Counted from the first letter of the stretch, positions 38,413 to 48,067 are shown. The stretch is 64,000 nucleotides of DNA from Enterococcus sp. 9E7_DIV0242 (GCF_002140975.2 NZ_CP147247.1:2853001-2917000); one strand, 5' to 3'. Made by a program: numbers and translations. The notes: generated from the letters alone by a model not told the origin.

Positions 38413-38448
38413 AAAAAAATGGATAAGACCAGATACTGTCTTATCCAT
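38413..38448 (-). terminator. Terminator of the 21-codon peptide gene
   Basis: ATGGATAAGAC (38419-38429) and GTCTTATCCAT (38438-38448) form a perfect 11-bp stem with an 8-base loop. On the minus strand it is followed by seven T (38412-38418 read in reverse). Confidence 0.85.
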
Positions 38449-38484
38449 AGGGCTTTAGTTTGTTTCTAGCATGTTCCTTCGCTC

Positions 38485-38550
38485 TTATCTAAATAAGTTG
38501 AAGAAGTTAGACGTTACAGTTAACCAATATTGAACGATATCAATCCACAT
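38485..38550 (-). CDS. Tiny hydrophobic peptide gene (21 aa)
   Basis: A 21-codon frame encodes a peptide beginning MWIDIVQYWLTV and ending TSNFFNLFR, rich in Trp, Phe, Ile and Leu with few charges. It has an excellent ribosome site (AAGGAGG, 9 bases before the ATG) and its own perfect terminator 36 bases after the stop, so it looks like a free-standing transcription unit. The size and amphipathic pattern recall secreted haemolysin-like peptides, small toxins or signalling peptides, but no family is recognised. No exporter or antitoxin RNA is evident nearby. Confidence 0.6.
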   Translation of the reverse strand: MWIDIVQYWLTVTSNFFNLFR

Positions 38551-38840
38551 TTTTCATACCCTCCTTACTTTTTACAATGTAATTCTAACATAAAATAAAA
38601 CATATGTTAATATATAAATTGGATTTTGTTTTAATTATATGACTAAAAATCGGTTGATTGTGATGCGTTGTAGTAAGTATAAAAAATGGTGACTGTGTTT
38701 TGTCTGGAAATATGTTTGTTGATGAATGTTCAATATAGAGTTTATCGTAAATTTTATCTCATCATAGCCTGTGAAATAAGTTATACTATTTATTAAGAAA
38801 ACGTTTGTTATAAAACAGGGACGAAAAGGTAGGGGAAACA

Positions 38841-40670
38841 ATGAATATCAAACAAAATAAGCAATTATTCATGAGAGGGGTTGGCCAGCTTGCGTTATTT
38901 ATGCTACTGGTGAATGTGGTACATCGACTCATTTTACAGCCATTGACCAATTTTATATTTTTTATGGCACTACAAACTACAGGCTATCAGGTCTTGTTTA
39001 ATACAGATATGGTGTCATTTTTCTCTACACCACAGGCTATTTTGGCTGTGCTTTTGATTATTGGGATTGCATCGTATGCGGCATATTTGGAATTTTCAGT
39101 CATCATCCTCTTGAGTCAATATTTAAAACAAGGCGAGCTGCTGTCTCTTCGTTCGGCGTTCAGAAAGGCATTGACCACCATTTCCAGTATGAAGGGAATC
39201 GGTGTTATTGGTTATTTTGTCTATGTATTTATTTTTCTGCCGATTTCTGGGATGGGTTTAAGTAGTGCGCTATTTTCTCGTTTTCAAATTCCTAATTTTA
39301 TCACTGGAGAGATTACCAAAAATAACTGGGGCGGCCTTGTCATTTTTCTTATTTATGGAGGGATAACGCTGTTCTTTTTCTTGACGATTTATACGATTCC
39401 GATGATGGTTTTGGAAAAGTGGCGCTTTTTTAAAGCATTCAAAAAGGGCATCAACTATGTTTGGATGAACAAACGACAGGTGTATAAGCCTTTCTTATTA
39501 TATGGTGTGGTCTGGCTTGTGGTAGATTGGCTGCCGCGAGAGGTATTTTTACGTGCCCTTCATTCCACAACTGTCACGTTTGAATCTGTTTATCAGATGT
39601 ATCGATTGTCATTCCCATCGATTGGTTTTGGGCTGATATTTTTGTTTTATTATGTGGGTAAAATTATTTTGATGCCGTTATTGCTTTCAGTCGTTGTGAT
39701 GTTCTATACACCTAAGAATCAGCAAGTGATCGATCCAACAATGGAACAGATAGTAGACGATAAACTGGCTGATGCCCAAGATTCTTTAGTGAGTGCTGGA
39801 AAGAAAATAGGTAAAAGAAGAAAAACAGTGATTTTTTTCTCTGTTTTGATTGCTTTTCCTATGGGAGTGTCTTTGTACCGGATGGTAGCGAGCGGCGAAG
39901 ATCTACATGAGCCGATCGTGATCGGACATCGAGGCAGTGTGGCTGGGGTTGAAAACTCACTTGCTGCTGTGCAAGGGGCGATCGATACGGGAGCAGAGTA
40001 TGCAGAAATCGATATTTTGCTATCCTCCGATGGCATTCCAATGGTCATACATGATGATTCCTTGAGTAGGCTTGCTGGTAAGAGTTCCTCTGTTCACGAA
40101 ATGACGGCTGAAGAGCTGAGTACAATAGTATTGAAGCAAAATGGTTTGGAGGGAGAGATCCCGACACTTGAAGAAATGATTCAGTTGACCAAAGGGAAAA
40201 TAAAGTTGGCCGTTGAATTGAAACGGCATGGTCATGAAAAGAAAAACCTAGTCGATGAAGTGGCAGCTGTACTAAAGAAACACGGTCTACTAGAAGAATC
40301 GATCTTTTTATCCTTAGAGTATAAGCTGGTTGAAGAGATGAACACGAAGCATCCTGAGACGATCAGTGGGTATTGCATATTCGGTGGCATGGGTGTACTT
40401 GATCCGGCTGTGATTCGAACAATGAAAATCGATTTTGTTTTCATCGAAGAATGGATGGCAACGAGAGAGAACTTAATGGAGTTCCGCAGAGCTTGGCTGC
40501 CTGTCTATGTTTGGACGGTCAATCAACAGGAAAGCATGAGACAGCTGCTTGATTTAGGTGTTCTGGGGCTGGTCACGGATTATCCGCAGTGGGGAACGGA
40601 GGCTGTGACAGACTTTCAAAAGGAAACGAATCGGGTATATATGGAAGAGGGCGAGTGGCAAAGGAATTAA
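38841..40670 (+). CDS. Membrane glycerophosphodiester phosphodiesterase
   Basis: The 609-aa protein has an N-terminal membrane domain with about seven or eight hydrophobic segments (residues 15-330). A C-terminal GDPD TIM-barrel faces the outside, with the catalytic HRGSVAGVENSLAA near residue 369, the EIDI metal-site motif near 392 and VIHDDSLSRLAGK near 407. Such enzymes cleave glycerophosphodiesters from lipids or teichoic acid. The start at 38841 follows GGTAGGGGAAACA. It is a single-gene unit as far as can be seen. Confidence 0.9.
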   Translation: MNIKQNKQLFMRGVGQLALFMLLVNVVHRLILQPLTNFIFFMALQTTGYQVLFNTDMVSFFSTPQAILAVLLIIGIASYAAYLEFSVIILLSQYLKQGELLSLRSAFRKALTTISSMKGIGVIGYFVYVFIFLPISGMGLSSALFSRFQIPNFITGEITKNNWGGLVIFLIYGGITLFFFLTIYTIPMMVLEKWRFFKAFKKGINYVWMNKRQVYKPFLLYGVVWLVVDWLPREVFLRALHSTTVTFESVYQMYRLSFPSIGFGLIFLFYYVGKIILMPLLLSVVVMFYTPKNQQVIDPTMEQIVDDKLADAQDSLVSAGKKIGKRRKTVIFFSVLIAFPMGVSLYRMVASGEDLHEPIVIGHRGSVAGVENSLAAVQGAIDTGAEYAEIDILLSSDGIPMVIHDDSLSRLAGKSSSVHEMTAEELSTIVLKQNGLEGEIPTLEEMIQLTKGKIKLAVELKRHGHEKKNLVDEVAAVLKKHGLLEESIFLSLEYKLVEEMNTKHPETISGYCIFGGMGVLDPAVIRTMKIDFVFIEEWMATRENLMEFRRAWLPVYVWTVNQQESMRQLLDLGVLGLVTDYPQWGTEAVTDFQKETNRVYMEEGEWQRN

Positions 40671-40906
40671 GTACAGAAGGGCTGTTACTTGTCGGCAAAA
40701 GATGAGAAAAAAATGCAGAGAATTTATTGATTTGCTATAGCTTTTTTAGATGCTGCTGGAGTGTATTCAGCGCACCATTTATTTTCTAATCAAGGTAAGG
40801 GAGACTGAAATGATTCCTTTGTATCTTGATTTTTTATTGTAACGATCGACCCGTGTGGTAAACTGAAAAAGACGTAGTTGAGTATGAGACAAAGGAGAAA
40901 CAACGA

Positions 40907-41584
40907 ATGAAGAAAATATTTATTGTAGAGGATGACAGCCGAATCGTCGAAACAGTAGCGGCTTTTTTAGAAAAATGGAATTTTGAAGTACAGGCCGCTA
41001 CTGACTTTCAGCATGTATTAGCAGCTTTTGATGCATTTCAGCCAGATTTGGTGATTTTAGATATTTCGCTGCCATTTTACAACGGCTATCACTGGTGTAA
41101 TGAAATCCGCAAGCAATCAGAGGTTCCGATTGTGTTTCTTTCTTCTGCCAGTGACAACATGAATATCGTGATGGCAATGAACATGGGAGGGGATGATTTT
41201 ATTCCGAAACCCTTTGACCTAGAAGTACTTGTCGCAAAAATTCAAGCGATTTTGAGAAGAAACCCAGGATTCACGGATAAGCGGACATTGAGCTATGGAG
41301 ATTATCTCTTGGATTTGGAAGCCTTCGAGGTGTGTCGACTAGACCAGTGTATTCCAGTGACGATGAATGAAACAAAAATATTGGGATTGCTTTTTCAACA
41401 GCCGGAAAAGGTCGTTGCTAAGGAGCTGATTATGGAGAAGCTCTGGGAAAATGAAGCGTTTGTAGATGGCAACACATTGTCAGTCAATATGGCACGATTA
41501 AGGAAAAAAGTCAGCGAGATTGGTTTAGATGAATACATCCAAACCAAAAAAGGGACAGGGTATCGTTTAGGAAAGGAAGAGTAG
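40907..41584 (+). CDS. Response regulator, OmpR family (BceR-like)
   Basis: The 225-aa regulator has a receiver domain (IFIVEDDSRIVE at the start, phospho-acceptor Asp in VILDISLPFYNGYHW near residue 52, Lys in PKPF near 104) and a C-terminal winged helix that ends TKKGTGYRLGKEE. It is followed after one base by its kinase gene. The module arrangement (regulator, short kinase, ATPase, FtsX-like permease) is the Bce type that detects and resists cell-wall-active peptides. It probably binds the palindrome at 42581-42596. Confidence 0.92.
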   Translation: MKKIFIVEDDSRIVETVAAFLEKWNFEVQAATDFQHVLAAFDAFQPDLVILDISLPFYNGYHWCNEIRKQSEVPIVFLSSASDNMNIVMAMNMGGDDFIPKPFDLEVLVAKIQAILRRNPGFTDKRTLSYGDYLLDLEAFEVCRLDQCIPVTMNETKILGLLFQQPEKVVAKELIMEKLWENEAFVDGNTLSVNMARLRKKVSEIGLDEYIQTKKGTGYRLGKEE

Positions 41585-41585
41585 G

Positions 41586-42578
41586 ATGCGGCTATTTTTT
41601 CGCTATTTGAAGGATAGAAAATACACGGTTATTACTTATATCGGCATGGTTTCGTTGTTCGTCAGTACTTTTTTTCTTTACGATGTACCCGTGGATGTTT
41701 ATGCAGATGCCCTGCTTTTTTCTGGTTTCTTTCTCTTAATCATGATGAGCATTCAGTACTATCGGTATCGCAGACAGCATTTTTCACTTGAGAATGGTAA
41801 AAAAGCCGTTCGGTTATATGTGCAAAGTCGCCAACAAAGACAGCTGTTGATTGAAGAGGACTACGAGGAGCTTTTAGAAATATTGGATCGAGAATGCCGA
41901 GAGGACGTCAGCGAATCGAAGCAAGCCAACTACCGTTTGATGGATTACTACAGCATGTGGAGCCATCAAATCAAGACGCCATTAGCTGTGTTGAATTTGA
42001 AAATGCAGGAAAATCAGCTGGATCATACAGTGTTGAAGCAAGAATTATTCAAGATCGACCAATATTTGGATATGATGCTGCAATATTTGCGCTTGAATCA
42101 CACAGAGACAGATTTTGTTTTTGAAGAGGTCGATATTGACCGACTCATCAAAGAAACGGTCAAAAAGTATGCGACATTCTTTATTTATCAGGAACTGTCC
42201 TTTTCATTGGAGGAAACGGGACAGACTGTCATTAGTGACAAAAAATGGCTGGGCTTCGTTTTGGAGCAGATTCTTCTGAATGCAATCAAATATACCCGTC
42301 AAGGCGGCATCCGAATCTATAGCAATCCTAATCGGCCAAAGGAAATCGTGATCGAGGATACAGGAATCGGTATTTTGCAAGAGGACATCGATCGAGTATT
42401 TGAAAAGGGCTACACAGGGTACAACGGCCACAATCATCAAAAAGCGACGGGTCTGGGACTTTATATGAGCCGTGAGATCATGAGGAAGCTGGGACATCAG
42501 ATCCATTTGACCTCTGAAGTAGGGAGTGGGACAAAGGTTTGGCTGAATGTGAGTCAGCATCGCTATAAAATGGAATGA
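41586..42578 (+). CDS. Intramembrane-sensing histidine kinase (BceS-like)
   Basis: The 330-aa kinase has two N-terminal membrane helices (about 15-32 and 37-58) with almost no external loop, as expected for BceS-type kinases that take their signal from the partner transporter. The phosphorylated His is in WSHQIKTPLAVLNLK near residue 127. The ATP-binding domain shows NAIKYTRQGG near 234, VIEDTGIGI near 258 and TGLGLYMSREI near 290. It is co-transcribed with the regulator upstream. Confidence 0.9.
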   Translation: MRLFFRYLKDRKYTVITYIGMVSLFVSTFFLYDVPVDVYADALLFSGFFLLIMMSIQYYRYRRQHFSLENGKKAVRLYVQSRQQRQLLIEEDYEELLEILDRECREDVSESKQANYRLMDYYSMWSHQIKTPLAVLNLKMQENQLDHTVLKQELFKIDQYLDMMLQYLRLNHTETDFVFEEVDIDRLIKETVKKYATFFIYQELSFSLEETGQTVISDKKWLGFVLEQILLNAIKYTRQGGIRIYSNPNRPKEIVIEDTGIGILQEDIDRVFEKGYTGYNGHNHQKATGLGLYMSREIMRKLGHQIHLTSEVGSGTKVWLNVSQHRYKME

Positions 42579-42580
42579 AC

Positions 42581-42596
42581 CTTACAGCAATGTAAG
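42581..42596. promoter_or_regulatory. Probable BceR-type operator upstream of the transporter genes
   Basis: CTTACA-GCAA-TGTAAG matches the TnACA-N4-TGTAA pattern known for BceR-like regulators. A further TGTAAG half-site follows at about 42611. The transporter genes start 160 bases downstream. Confidence 0.6.
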
Positions 42597-42756
42597 TGCA
42601 GCAGCCGAAGTGTAAGTAGCTATCGACTGCTGTTTTGTTTACTATAAAAGAGAGGAAAGCAGCAGACTGTGAAGCGGCTGATGCAAATCTAATAGTAGTT
42701 CTTCAGGCCATTCAATTGAATAAGGCTGTGATGATACATTCCAAGGAGGAATAAAA

Positions 42757-43512
42757 ATGACGATGCTGGAAGTAACACATATACAAAAAGTTTATCAAAC
42801 CCGTTTTGGTGGCAACCAAGTAACCGCACTAAAGGATATTTCTTTTCTAGTGGAAGAAGGTGAATATATCGCTATTATGGGGGAGTCAGGCTCAGGAAAA
42901 AGTACCCTGTTGAATATTTTAGCGACACTGGATATGCCGACACAGGGCTCTGTACTGCTTAAAGGGAAGAACATCACGGAGATACCTGAAGGAAAACTGG
43001 CAGCTTTTCGAAGAGAAAATCTCGGTTTTGTTTTTCAGGATTTCAATTTGTTGGATAATTTTTCAGTAAAGGATAATATCTTCCTACCATTGGTGCTGTC
43101 AAAAACATCGGTCAGCGAAATGACACAAAGACTGCAGCCGTTGGCAGAAATTCTAGGAATTGGTGAGCTTTTAGAGAAATACCCATATGAGATTTCGGGA
43201 GGACAAAAGCAGCGTGTTGCAGTTGCGAGGGCACTGATTACAAATCCTCAGATTGTTTTGGCAGATGAGCCGACAGGCGCATTGGATTCAAAAAGTGCAG
43301 AGAATTTACTGACCTTGTTTCAGGAAATCAATCATCAAAATCAGACGATTCTGATGGTGACCCATAGCGCATTAGCTGCGAGTAGAGCCAATCGTATTTT
43401 GTTTATCAAGGATGGACAGGTTTTCCACCAGCTATACAGAGGACAACGAAGCAATGAACAGCTCTTTGAAGAAATTTCAAAAACAATGACAACATTGCTG
43501 GCGAAGGGGTGA
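42757..43512 (+). CDS. ABC transporter ATPase (BceA-like)
   Basis: This 251-aa ATPase has Walker A GESGSGKST near residue 44, the Q-loop in GFVFQDFNLLDNFSV near 93, the signature ISGGQKQRVAVARAL near 148 and Walker B IVLADEPTGALDS near 170. The pattern is that of the MacB/Bce group of mechanotransmission or peptide-detoxification transporters. The start follows AAGGAGG. It is 6 bases upstream of the permease gene. Confidence 0.93.
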   Translation: MTMLEVTHIQKVYQTRFGGNQVTALKDISFLVEEGEYIAIMGESGSGKSTLLNILATLDMPTQGSVLLKGKNITEIPEGKLAAFRRENLGFVFQDFNLLDNFSVKDNIFLPLVLSKTSVSEMTQRLQPLAEILGIGELLEKYPYEISGGQKQRVAVARALITNPQIVLADEPTGALDSKSAENLLTLFQEINHQNQTILMVTHSALAASRANRILFIKDGQVFHQLYRGQRSNEQLFEEISKTMTTLLAKG

Positions 43513-43518
43513 GAGAGC

Positions 43519-45516
43519 ATGCTGTATTCGCGTTTAGCCTATAATAATTTGAAGAAAAATCGTACGGTCTATATTCCTTTTGGTTTGGCAACGATTTTTA
43601 CGGTCGTGCTGAACATCATCATGCAGGTCATGCTGCATAATGATGGGATGAATTCTCTTCCACAGGCCATGTCTGTCAAGGCAATGTTTAGCTTTGGAAG
43701 TATTGTCATCGTGATTTTCTCGGTTGTCTTTACGTTTTATACCCATAGCTTCCTAATCAAACGTAGGAAAAAAGAGCTGGGATTGTATAATATTTTAGGG
43801 ATGGATAAACGAAACCTGACAATTATGATGTTATTTGAAAATCTATATGTTTTTCTCATCGTGATGGTTGGCGGGATTATCTCGGGTGTAATTTTTTCCA
43901 AGCTGATGTTTTTGGTATTGAAAAAGCTGACAGGCTTAGGCAATGATTTTGTTTTTGATTTAACTTTGTCTTCGTTGCTTGGGGTAATAGGGCTATTTGG
44001 GGCTATTTTTCTAGTCACTTTCCTGTATGATATGTGGGAAGTTCGTAAGTCTAAGCCTATTGAGCTGTTGGGGCAGTCGAAATCGGGTGAAAAAGAACCA
44101 AAAGCGAAATGGCTTTTTGCGGTTGTTGGGATCGGTTGTCTTAGTGTCGGGTACGGGATTTCTTTGACGATCCAATCACCTGTAGAAGCATTGACCTTGT
44201 TCTTTGTCGCAGTTGTTTTAGTAATTATCGGCACCTATAGTCTATTTGTTGCAGGTAGTATTACGCTGTTGAAATTTTTGAAAAATAGAGAGCGTTTCTA
44301 CTATAAACCTTCGAACTTCATTTCCATTTCGAGCATGATTTTCAGAATGAAGCAAAACGGGGCTGGCCTGGCAACAATTTGTATTTTATGTACAATGGCG
44401 TTGGTGACAATCTCCACCACTGTTTCTCTGTATGTAGGGCGAGAAGACATGATCAAGAATCGGAATCCATTCCAGACATCAGTCAATGCCAATCTACCGG
44501 TGGAAGAGGTAAAAGGGTCAATAGAAGCAGCGGCAAGTAGTCAGGAAATCAAGGTTAATGATTTGCAGTACATCACATCATCTTCGAATGTTGTTACAGT
44601 GAAAGAAAAGGCAGGTGTTTATACTCCAAGTGAGGAATCTCTTGGTAATTACAGCACGGTGAACGGTTTTCAATTCATTAAATTAAGTGAGTATAATCGT
44701 GTGGAACAGAAAAATGAGGTGCTTGCTGAAAATGAAGTCATCCTTTATCCGGTATATGGTGGGTATGAGGAACCAACGATAACGATCGCTTCACAGCAGT
44801 TTGTAGTAAAAGATGTACCGGCTGAGTTCGTTCTATCACCTAAGAAAGAAGATGAAACGCTAAAGGCTTTCTTGGTTTTTGTTCCGGATGCGCAGTTTGA
44901 GCATATACTGACAACTGTTGCACAGGATTTCAAAGAAGGGGTCTTTACTTTCAATCCAGAACTTGAAAGTAGCATAATGTTTGAGCTGGATGGCTCAATA
45001 GAGAAAAGATTAGCTGTTGTGGAAGCCTTGCGAAGTGAGTTTAACACACGTGCGCAACAGCCTGGAATGGAGGAGCTAGATGTTTCGGTGTCTTCTATTG
45101 ATGAAGACCGAGAGTCTAACCAAATAATGATGGGCGGGTTCCTGTTTATCGGCGTGATCTTTGGCTTGAGCTTCATTATTGCTACAACTCTGATTATCTT
45201 TTATAAGCAGATTTCTGAAGGGAACGATGACCATGACCGCTTTGAAATCATGCAGAAGGTCGGCTTGAGTCATAAAGAGGTACACAAAACAATCCAGCAT
45301 CAGATTCTATTGGTCTTCTTCCTGCCAATCATTGTGGCAGTGATGCACTTGTCCTTTGCCTTTCCAATCATCAAGAAGCTATTAGTCCTCTTTGGATTAA
45401 TAAATGGGTCATTGTTGTTATCGACTACCGCGGTTTGCGTGGGCATCTTCGTTCTATGCTACTTCCTTATCTATTGGCGAACATCAAAAGTGTATTACCG
45501 TTTAGTAGAGAGATAA
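43519..45516 (+). CDS. FtsX-like ABC permease (BceB-like)
   Basis: The 665-aa permease has about ten membrane segments and a large external domain (about residues 310-535) between the seventh and eighth, the BceB hallmark. The N-terminus YSRLAYNNLKKNRTVYIPF is typical, and FtsX folds lie around 55-200 and 545-660. Together with the ATPase it should recognise cell-wall lipid-bound peptide antibiotics such as bacitracin or related compounds. The particular substrate cannot be told from sequence. A terminator follows at 45531. Confidence 0.92.
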   Translation: MLYSRLAYNNLKKNRTVYIPFGLATIFTVVLNIIMQVMLHNDGMNSLPQAMSVKAMFSFGSIVIVIFSVVFTFYTHSFLIKRRKKELGLYNILGMDKRNLTIMMLFENLYVFLIVMVGGIISGVIFSKLMFLVLKKLTGLGNDFVFDLTLSSLLGVIGLFGAIFLVTFLYDMWEVRKSKPIELLGQSKSGEKEPKAKWLFAVVGIGCLSVGYGISLTIQSPVEALTLFFVAVVLVIIGTYSLFVAGSITLLKFLKNRERFYYKPSNFISISSMIFRMKQNGAGLATICILCTMALVTISTTVSLYVGREDMIKNRNPFQTSVNANLPVEEVKGSIEAAASSQEIKVNDLQYITSSSNVVTVKEKAGVYTPSEESLGNYSTVNGFQFIKLSEYNRVEQKNEVLAENEVILYPVYGGYEEPTITIASQQFVVKDVPAEFVLSPKKEDETLKAFLVFVPDAQFEHILTTVAQDFKEGVFTFNPELESSIMFELDGSIEKRLAVVEALRSEFNTRAQQPGMEELDVSVSSIDEDRESNQIMMGGFLFIGVIFGLSFIIATTLIIFYKQISEGNDDHDRFEIMQKVGLSHKEVHKTIQHQILLVFFLPIIVAVMHLSFAFPIIKKLLVLFGLINGSLLLSTTAVCVGIFVLCYFLIYWRTSKVYYRLVER

Positions 45517-45530
45517 AATGTAATTTATGG

Positions 45531-45580
45531 GTTTCTGAAAATAGCTGTAGAAAGCGATTTTCGGAAACTCTTTTTATTTG
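45531..45580 (+). terminator. Terminator after the Bce-like permease
   Basis: GTTTCTGAAAAT (45531-45542) pairs with ATTTTCGGAAAC (45557-45568), followed by TCTTTTTATTT. Confidence 0.75.
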
Positions 45581-45670
45581 GTTGTGAAGAAATAAGTATC
45601 ATTTTTCTGAAAGGTTCAATAAGCGTTTCTGTGGTTCTTTATTCTTGCTTATTAAATGATTTATTTTATC

Positions 45671-45701
45671 TTGACATGGGATGGTTCCCACAAATTATAA
45701 T
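45671..45701 (+). promoter_or_regulatory. Promoter with overlapping palindrome for the deaminase-family gene
   Basis: TTGACA (45671-45676) is followed by an ATTATA/TATAAT -10 region at 17 to 19 bases (45694-45701). Between the two boxes lies the inverted repeat TGGGA-TGGT-TCCCA (45677-45690), well placed to be a repressor operator. Confidence 0.6.
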
Positions 45702-45720
45702 CAAGAAAAATAACAAATAG

Positions 45721-46431
<711 letters not shown>

Positions 46432-46460
46432 AAGCTGATAATAATAGTAGAATAATGAGA

Positions 46461-46505
46461 AAAAGCTACCTGTGATGAATCTATCATCACAGGTAGCTTT
46501 TTATT
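46461..46505 (+). terminator. Terminator after the deaminase-family gene
   Basis: A perfect 18-bp stem (46461-46478 with 46484-46501; AAAAGCTACCTGTGATGA and complement) has a 5-base loop and T run. Confidence 0.85.
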
Positions 46506-46540
46506 AATGAATTGAGTCGGTTTCACTCACTAAAGCTAGT

Positions 46541-46569
46541 TGAAAAAACCACGCGTACGGCGCGTGGTT
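46541..46569 (-). terminator. Leftward-facing terminator outside the invertible segment
   Basis: AACCACGCG (46547-46555) and CGCGTGGTT (46561-46569) form a perfect 9-bp stem. On the minus strand it is followed by TTTTTT (to 46541 region), so it would stop a transcript running left. The only plausible source is a promoter inside the recombinase segment. Confidence 0.7.
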
Positions 46570-46670
46570 AGTTACTTCATAAGTAAACAATTAATTTGTA
46601 TTAGATATTTTTTATAATAAATATATTGAAAACCAAATGGTCGGTAATTATATTTAATATATTGACGAAA

Positions 46671-46696
46671 TCTTGTTTTTGGTAAAAACAAGAAAG
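46671..46696 (+). repeat. Left 26-bp inverted repeat (putative recombination site)
   Basis: The site reads TCTTGTTTTT-GGT-AAAAACAAGAAAG. It is the exact reverse complement of 48128-48153 over all 26 bases. The arms are nearly palindromic and only the 3-bp centre (GGT here, ACC at the other site) gives it direction. Confidence 0.85.
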
Positions 46697-46860
46697 TGAT
46701 ATAATTATTATATAATATATGAATTGTTTTAAAAATGGTGTTTTTCCGAATTAATATTCGATTATTATACGATATATATATCGATGGATTTATTATACAC
46801 TATTATTTTTCTTTATATTTCTCATATTTTTACAAAAAAACGTAAAAATATGAGAAATAT
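46697..46860. promoter_or_regulatory. Palindrome-rich control region inside the recombinase segment
   Basis: This very AT-rich stretch holds TGATATAAT (46698-46706, an extended -10 shape), several TATAAT-like boxes on both strands, the palindromes CGAATTAATATTCG (46747-46760) and CGATATATATATCG (46770-46783), and a perfect inverted repeat of 19-base arms (46815-46833 and 46842-46860, ATATTTCTCATATTTTTAC and complement). It ends 64 bases before the recombinase start. It probably carries the recombinase promoter and, on the minus strand, an outward promoter. Confidence 0.55.
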
Positions 46861-46923
46861 ATGATTATTCTTGTATTTGCCGTCATGTCAGCCGTCAAAA
46901 AATGTGGAAAAGAGGGAGTTTTT

Positions 46924-48018
46924 ATGGCTCGTAGAGGAGAAAATATCTATAAACGTAAAGATGGTCGCTGGGAGGGGCGCTACATTCAAGGGAGGAAGTT
47001 GGATGGAAAAATCTGTTATGGGTATGTTTATGCTCGCTCTTATAAGGAAGTAAGGCAAAAGCTCATAGAACAAAAAATTAGTTTGAAGATGAATGACCCT
47101 GCACAAGTAGATTTTGAGGGAACGGTTACGATTTGGATTGATTATTGGCTGGATGAGATCAGTGATACGGTAAAAGTAAGCACATATAGCAGCTATAAAA
47201 ATAAGCTGGAACGTTATGTAAAACCATATATCGGACATTTACCTCTAAGAAAGCTATCATCGTATCAAATCAATCAAATGATTAAAGAACAATCTAACCT
47301 TTTAGCACCCTCATCTATCCGTACGGTGTATCAAATCGTAAAAAGTTGTTTGAAGGAGGCTGAAAAACGACATTTTATTGGAAGCTACCTATTTGAAGAT
47401 ATCCAACTGCCTAAAGTAATAAAGCAAAGGATTCGAACACTTTCTCTGAAAGAGCGTCAACTCGTTACTAAACTAGCAAAGCAGGATATTCATGGGTTTC
47501 CAATCATTCTTTCTTTGGAAACGGGTCTTCGTATTGGAGAAATTTCTGGTTTAAAGTGGCAAGATATCGATTTTGAATTAGAGACACTAACTGTATCAAG
47601 AACATTGCAACGGCTTCAGACTTTTTCGACAGAAGGAAAAAAAACAACCTTGTTAGAGGGGAGCCCTAAGACACAGATGTCAAGAAGGGAATTACCGTTA
47701 TCGAAAAAAATGATAGAGAATCTAAAGAAAATGAAGCAGGGATCAACGAGTGAATATGTTATTGCTATTCAAGGCAAACCGATGGAACCTCGAACGATCA
47801 CGAACCATTTTAAACGAATTGTTGCAGGTACCACATTAGCATCTATCAGCTTTCACTCATTGAGGCATTCATTTGCTACGCGCTGTTTGGAATGCGGAAT
47901 AAGCGCTGCAACCATTTCGTCCCTTTTAGGGCATACTTCTGTCAAGCTGACATTAGATATTTATACAAATGCAACCTTGAGTGAGGAACGACGAGCGGTG
48001 GAAATTCTGGCATACTAA
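46924..48018 (+). CDS. Tyrosine recombinase (putative DNA invertase)
   Basis: The 364-aa enzyme starts at 46924 (MARRGENIYKRKDGRWEGRY) after AGAGGGAG; the longer frame from 46861 has no ribosome site. It has an N-terminal AP2-like arm-binding region (1-55), a SAM-like core-binding domain (about 65-160) and the catalytic domain with Arg in ETGLRIGEISGLKW near residue 205, HSLRHSFATR near 310, LLGH near 336 and the nucleophile Tyr in LDIYTNATL near 346. All catalytic residues are present. No other phage or mobile gene is near. Flanking exact 26-bp inverted repeats suggest it inverts its own segment rather than integrating an element. Confidence 0.9.
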   Translation: MARRGENIYKRKDGRWEGRYIQGRKLDGKICYGYVYARSYKEVRQKLIEQKISLKMNDPAQVDFEGTVTIWIDYWLDEISDTVKVSTYSSYKNKLERYVKPYIGHLPLRKLSSYQINQMIKEQSNLLAPSSIRTVYQIVKSCLKEAEKRHFIGSYLFEDIQLPKVIKQRIRTLSLKERQLVTKLAKQDIHGFPIILSLETGLRIGEISGLKWQDIDFELETLTVSRTLQRLQTFSTEGKKTTLLEGSPKTQMSRRELPLSKKMIENLKKMKQGSTSEYVIAIQGKPMEPRTITNHFKRIVAGTTLASISFHSLRHSFATRCLECGISAATISSLLGHTSVKLTLDIYTNATLSEERRAVEILAY

Positions 48019-48067
48019 AAAAGAAATGAAGCATGGGGGGGACACCCCTTATGCTTCATTTCTTTTT
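48019..48067 (+). terminator. Terminator after the recombinase
   Basis: AAAAGAAATGAAGCAT pairs with ATGCTTCATTTCTTTTT with an inner GGGG/CCCC. The long stem runs to 48067 and ends in T5. It insulates recombinase transcription from the genes downstream. Confidence 0.85.
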
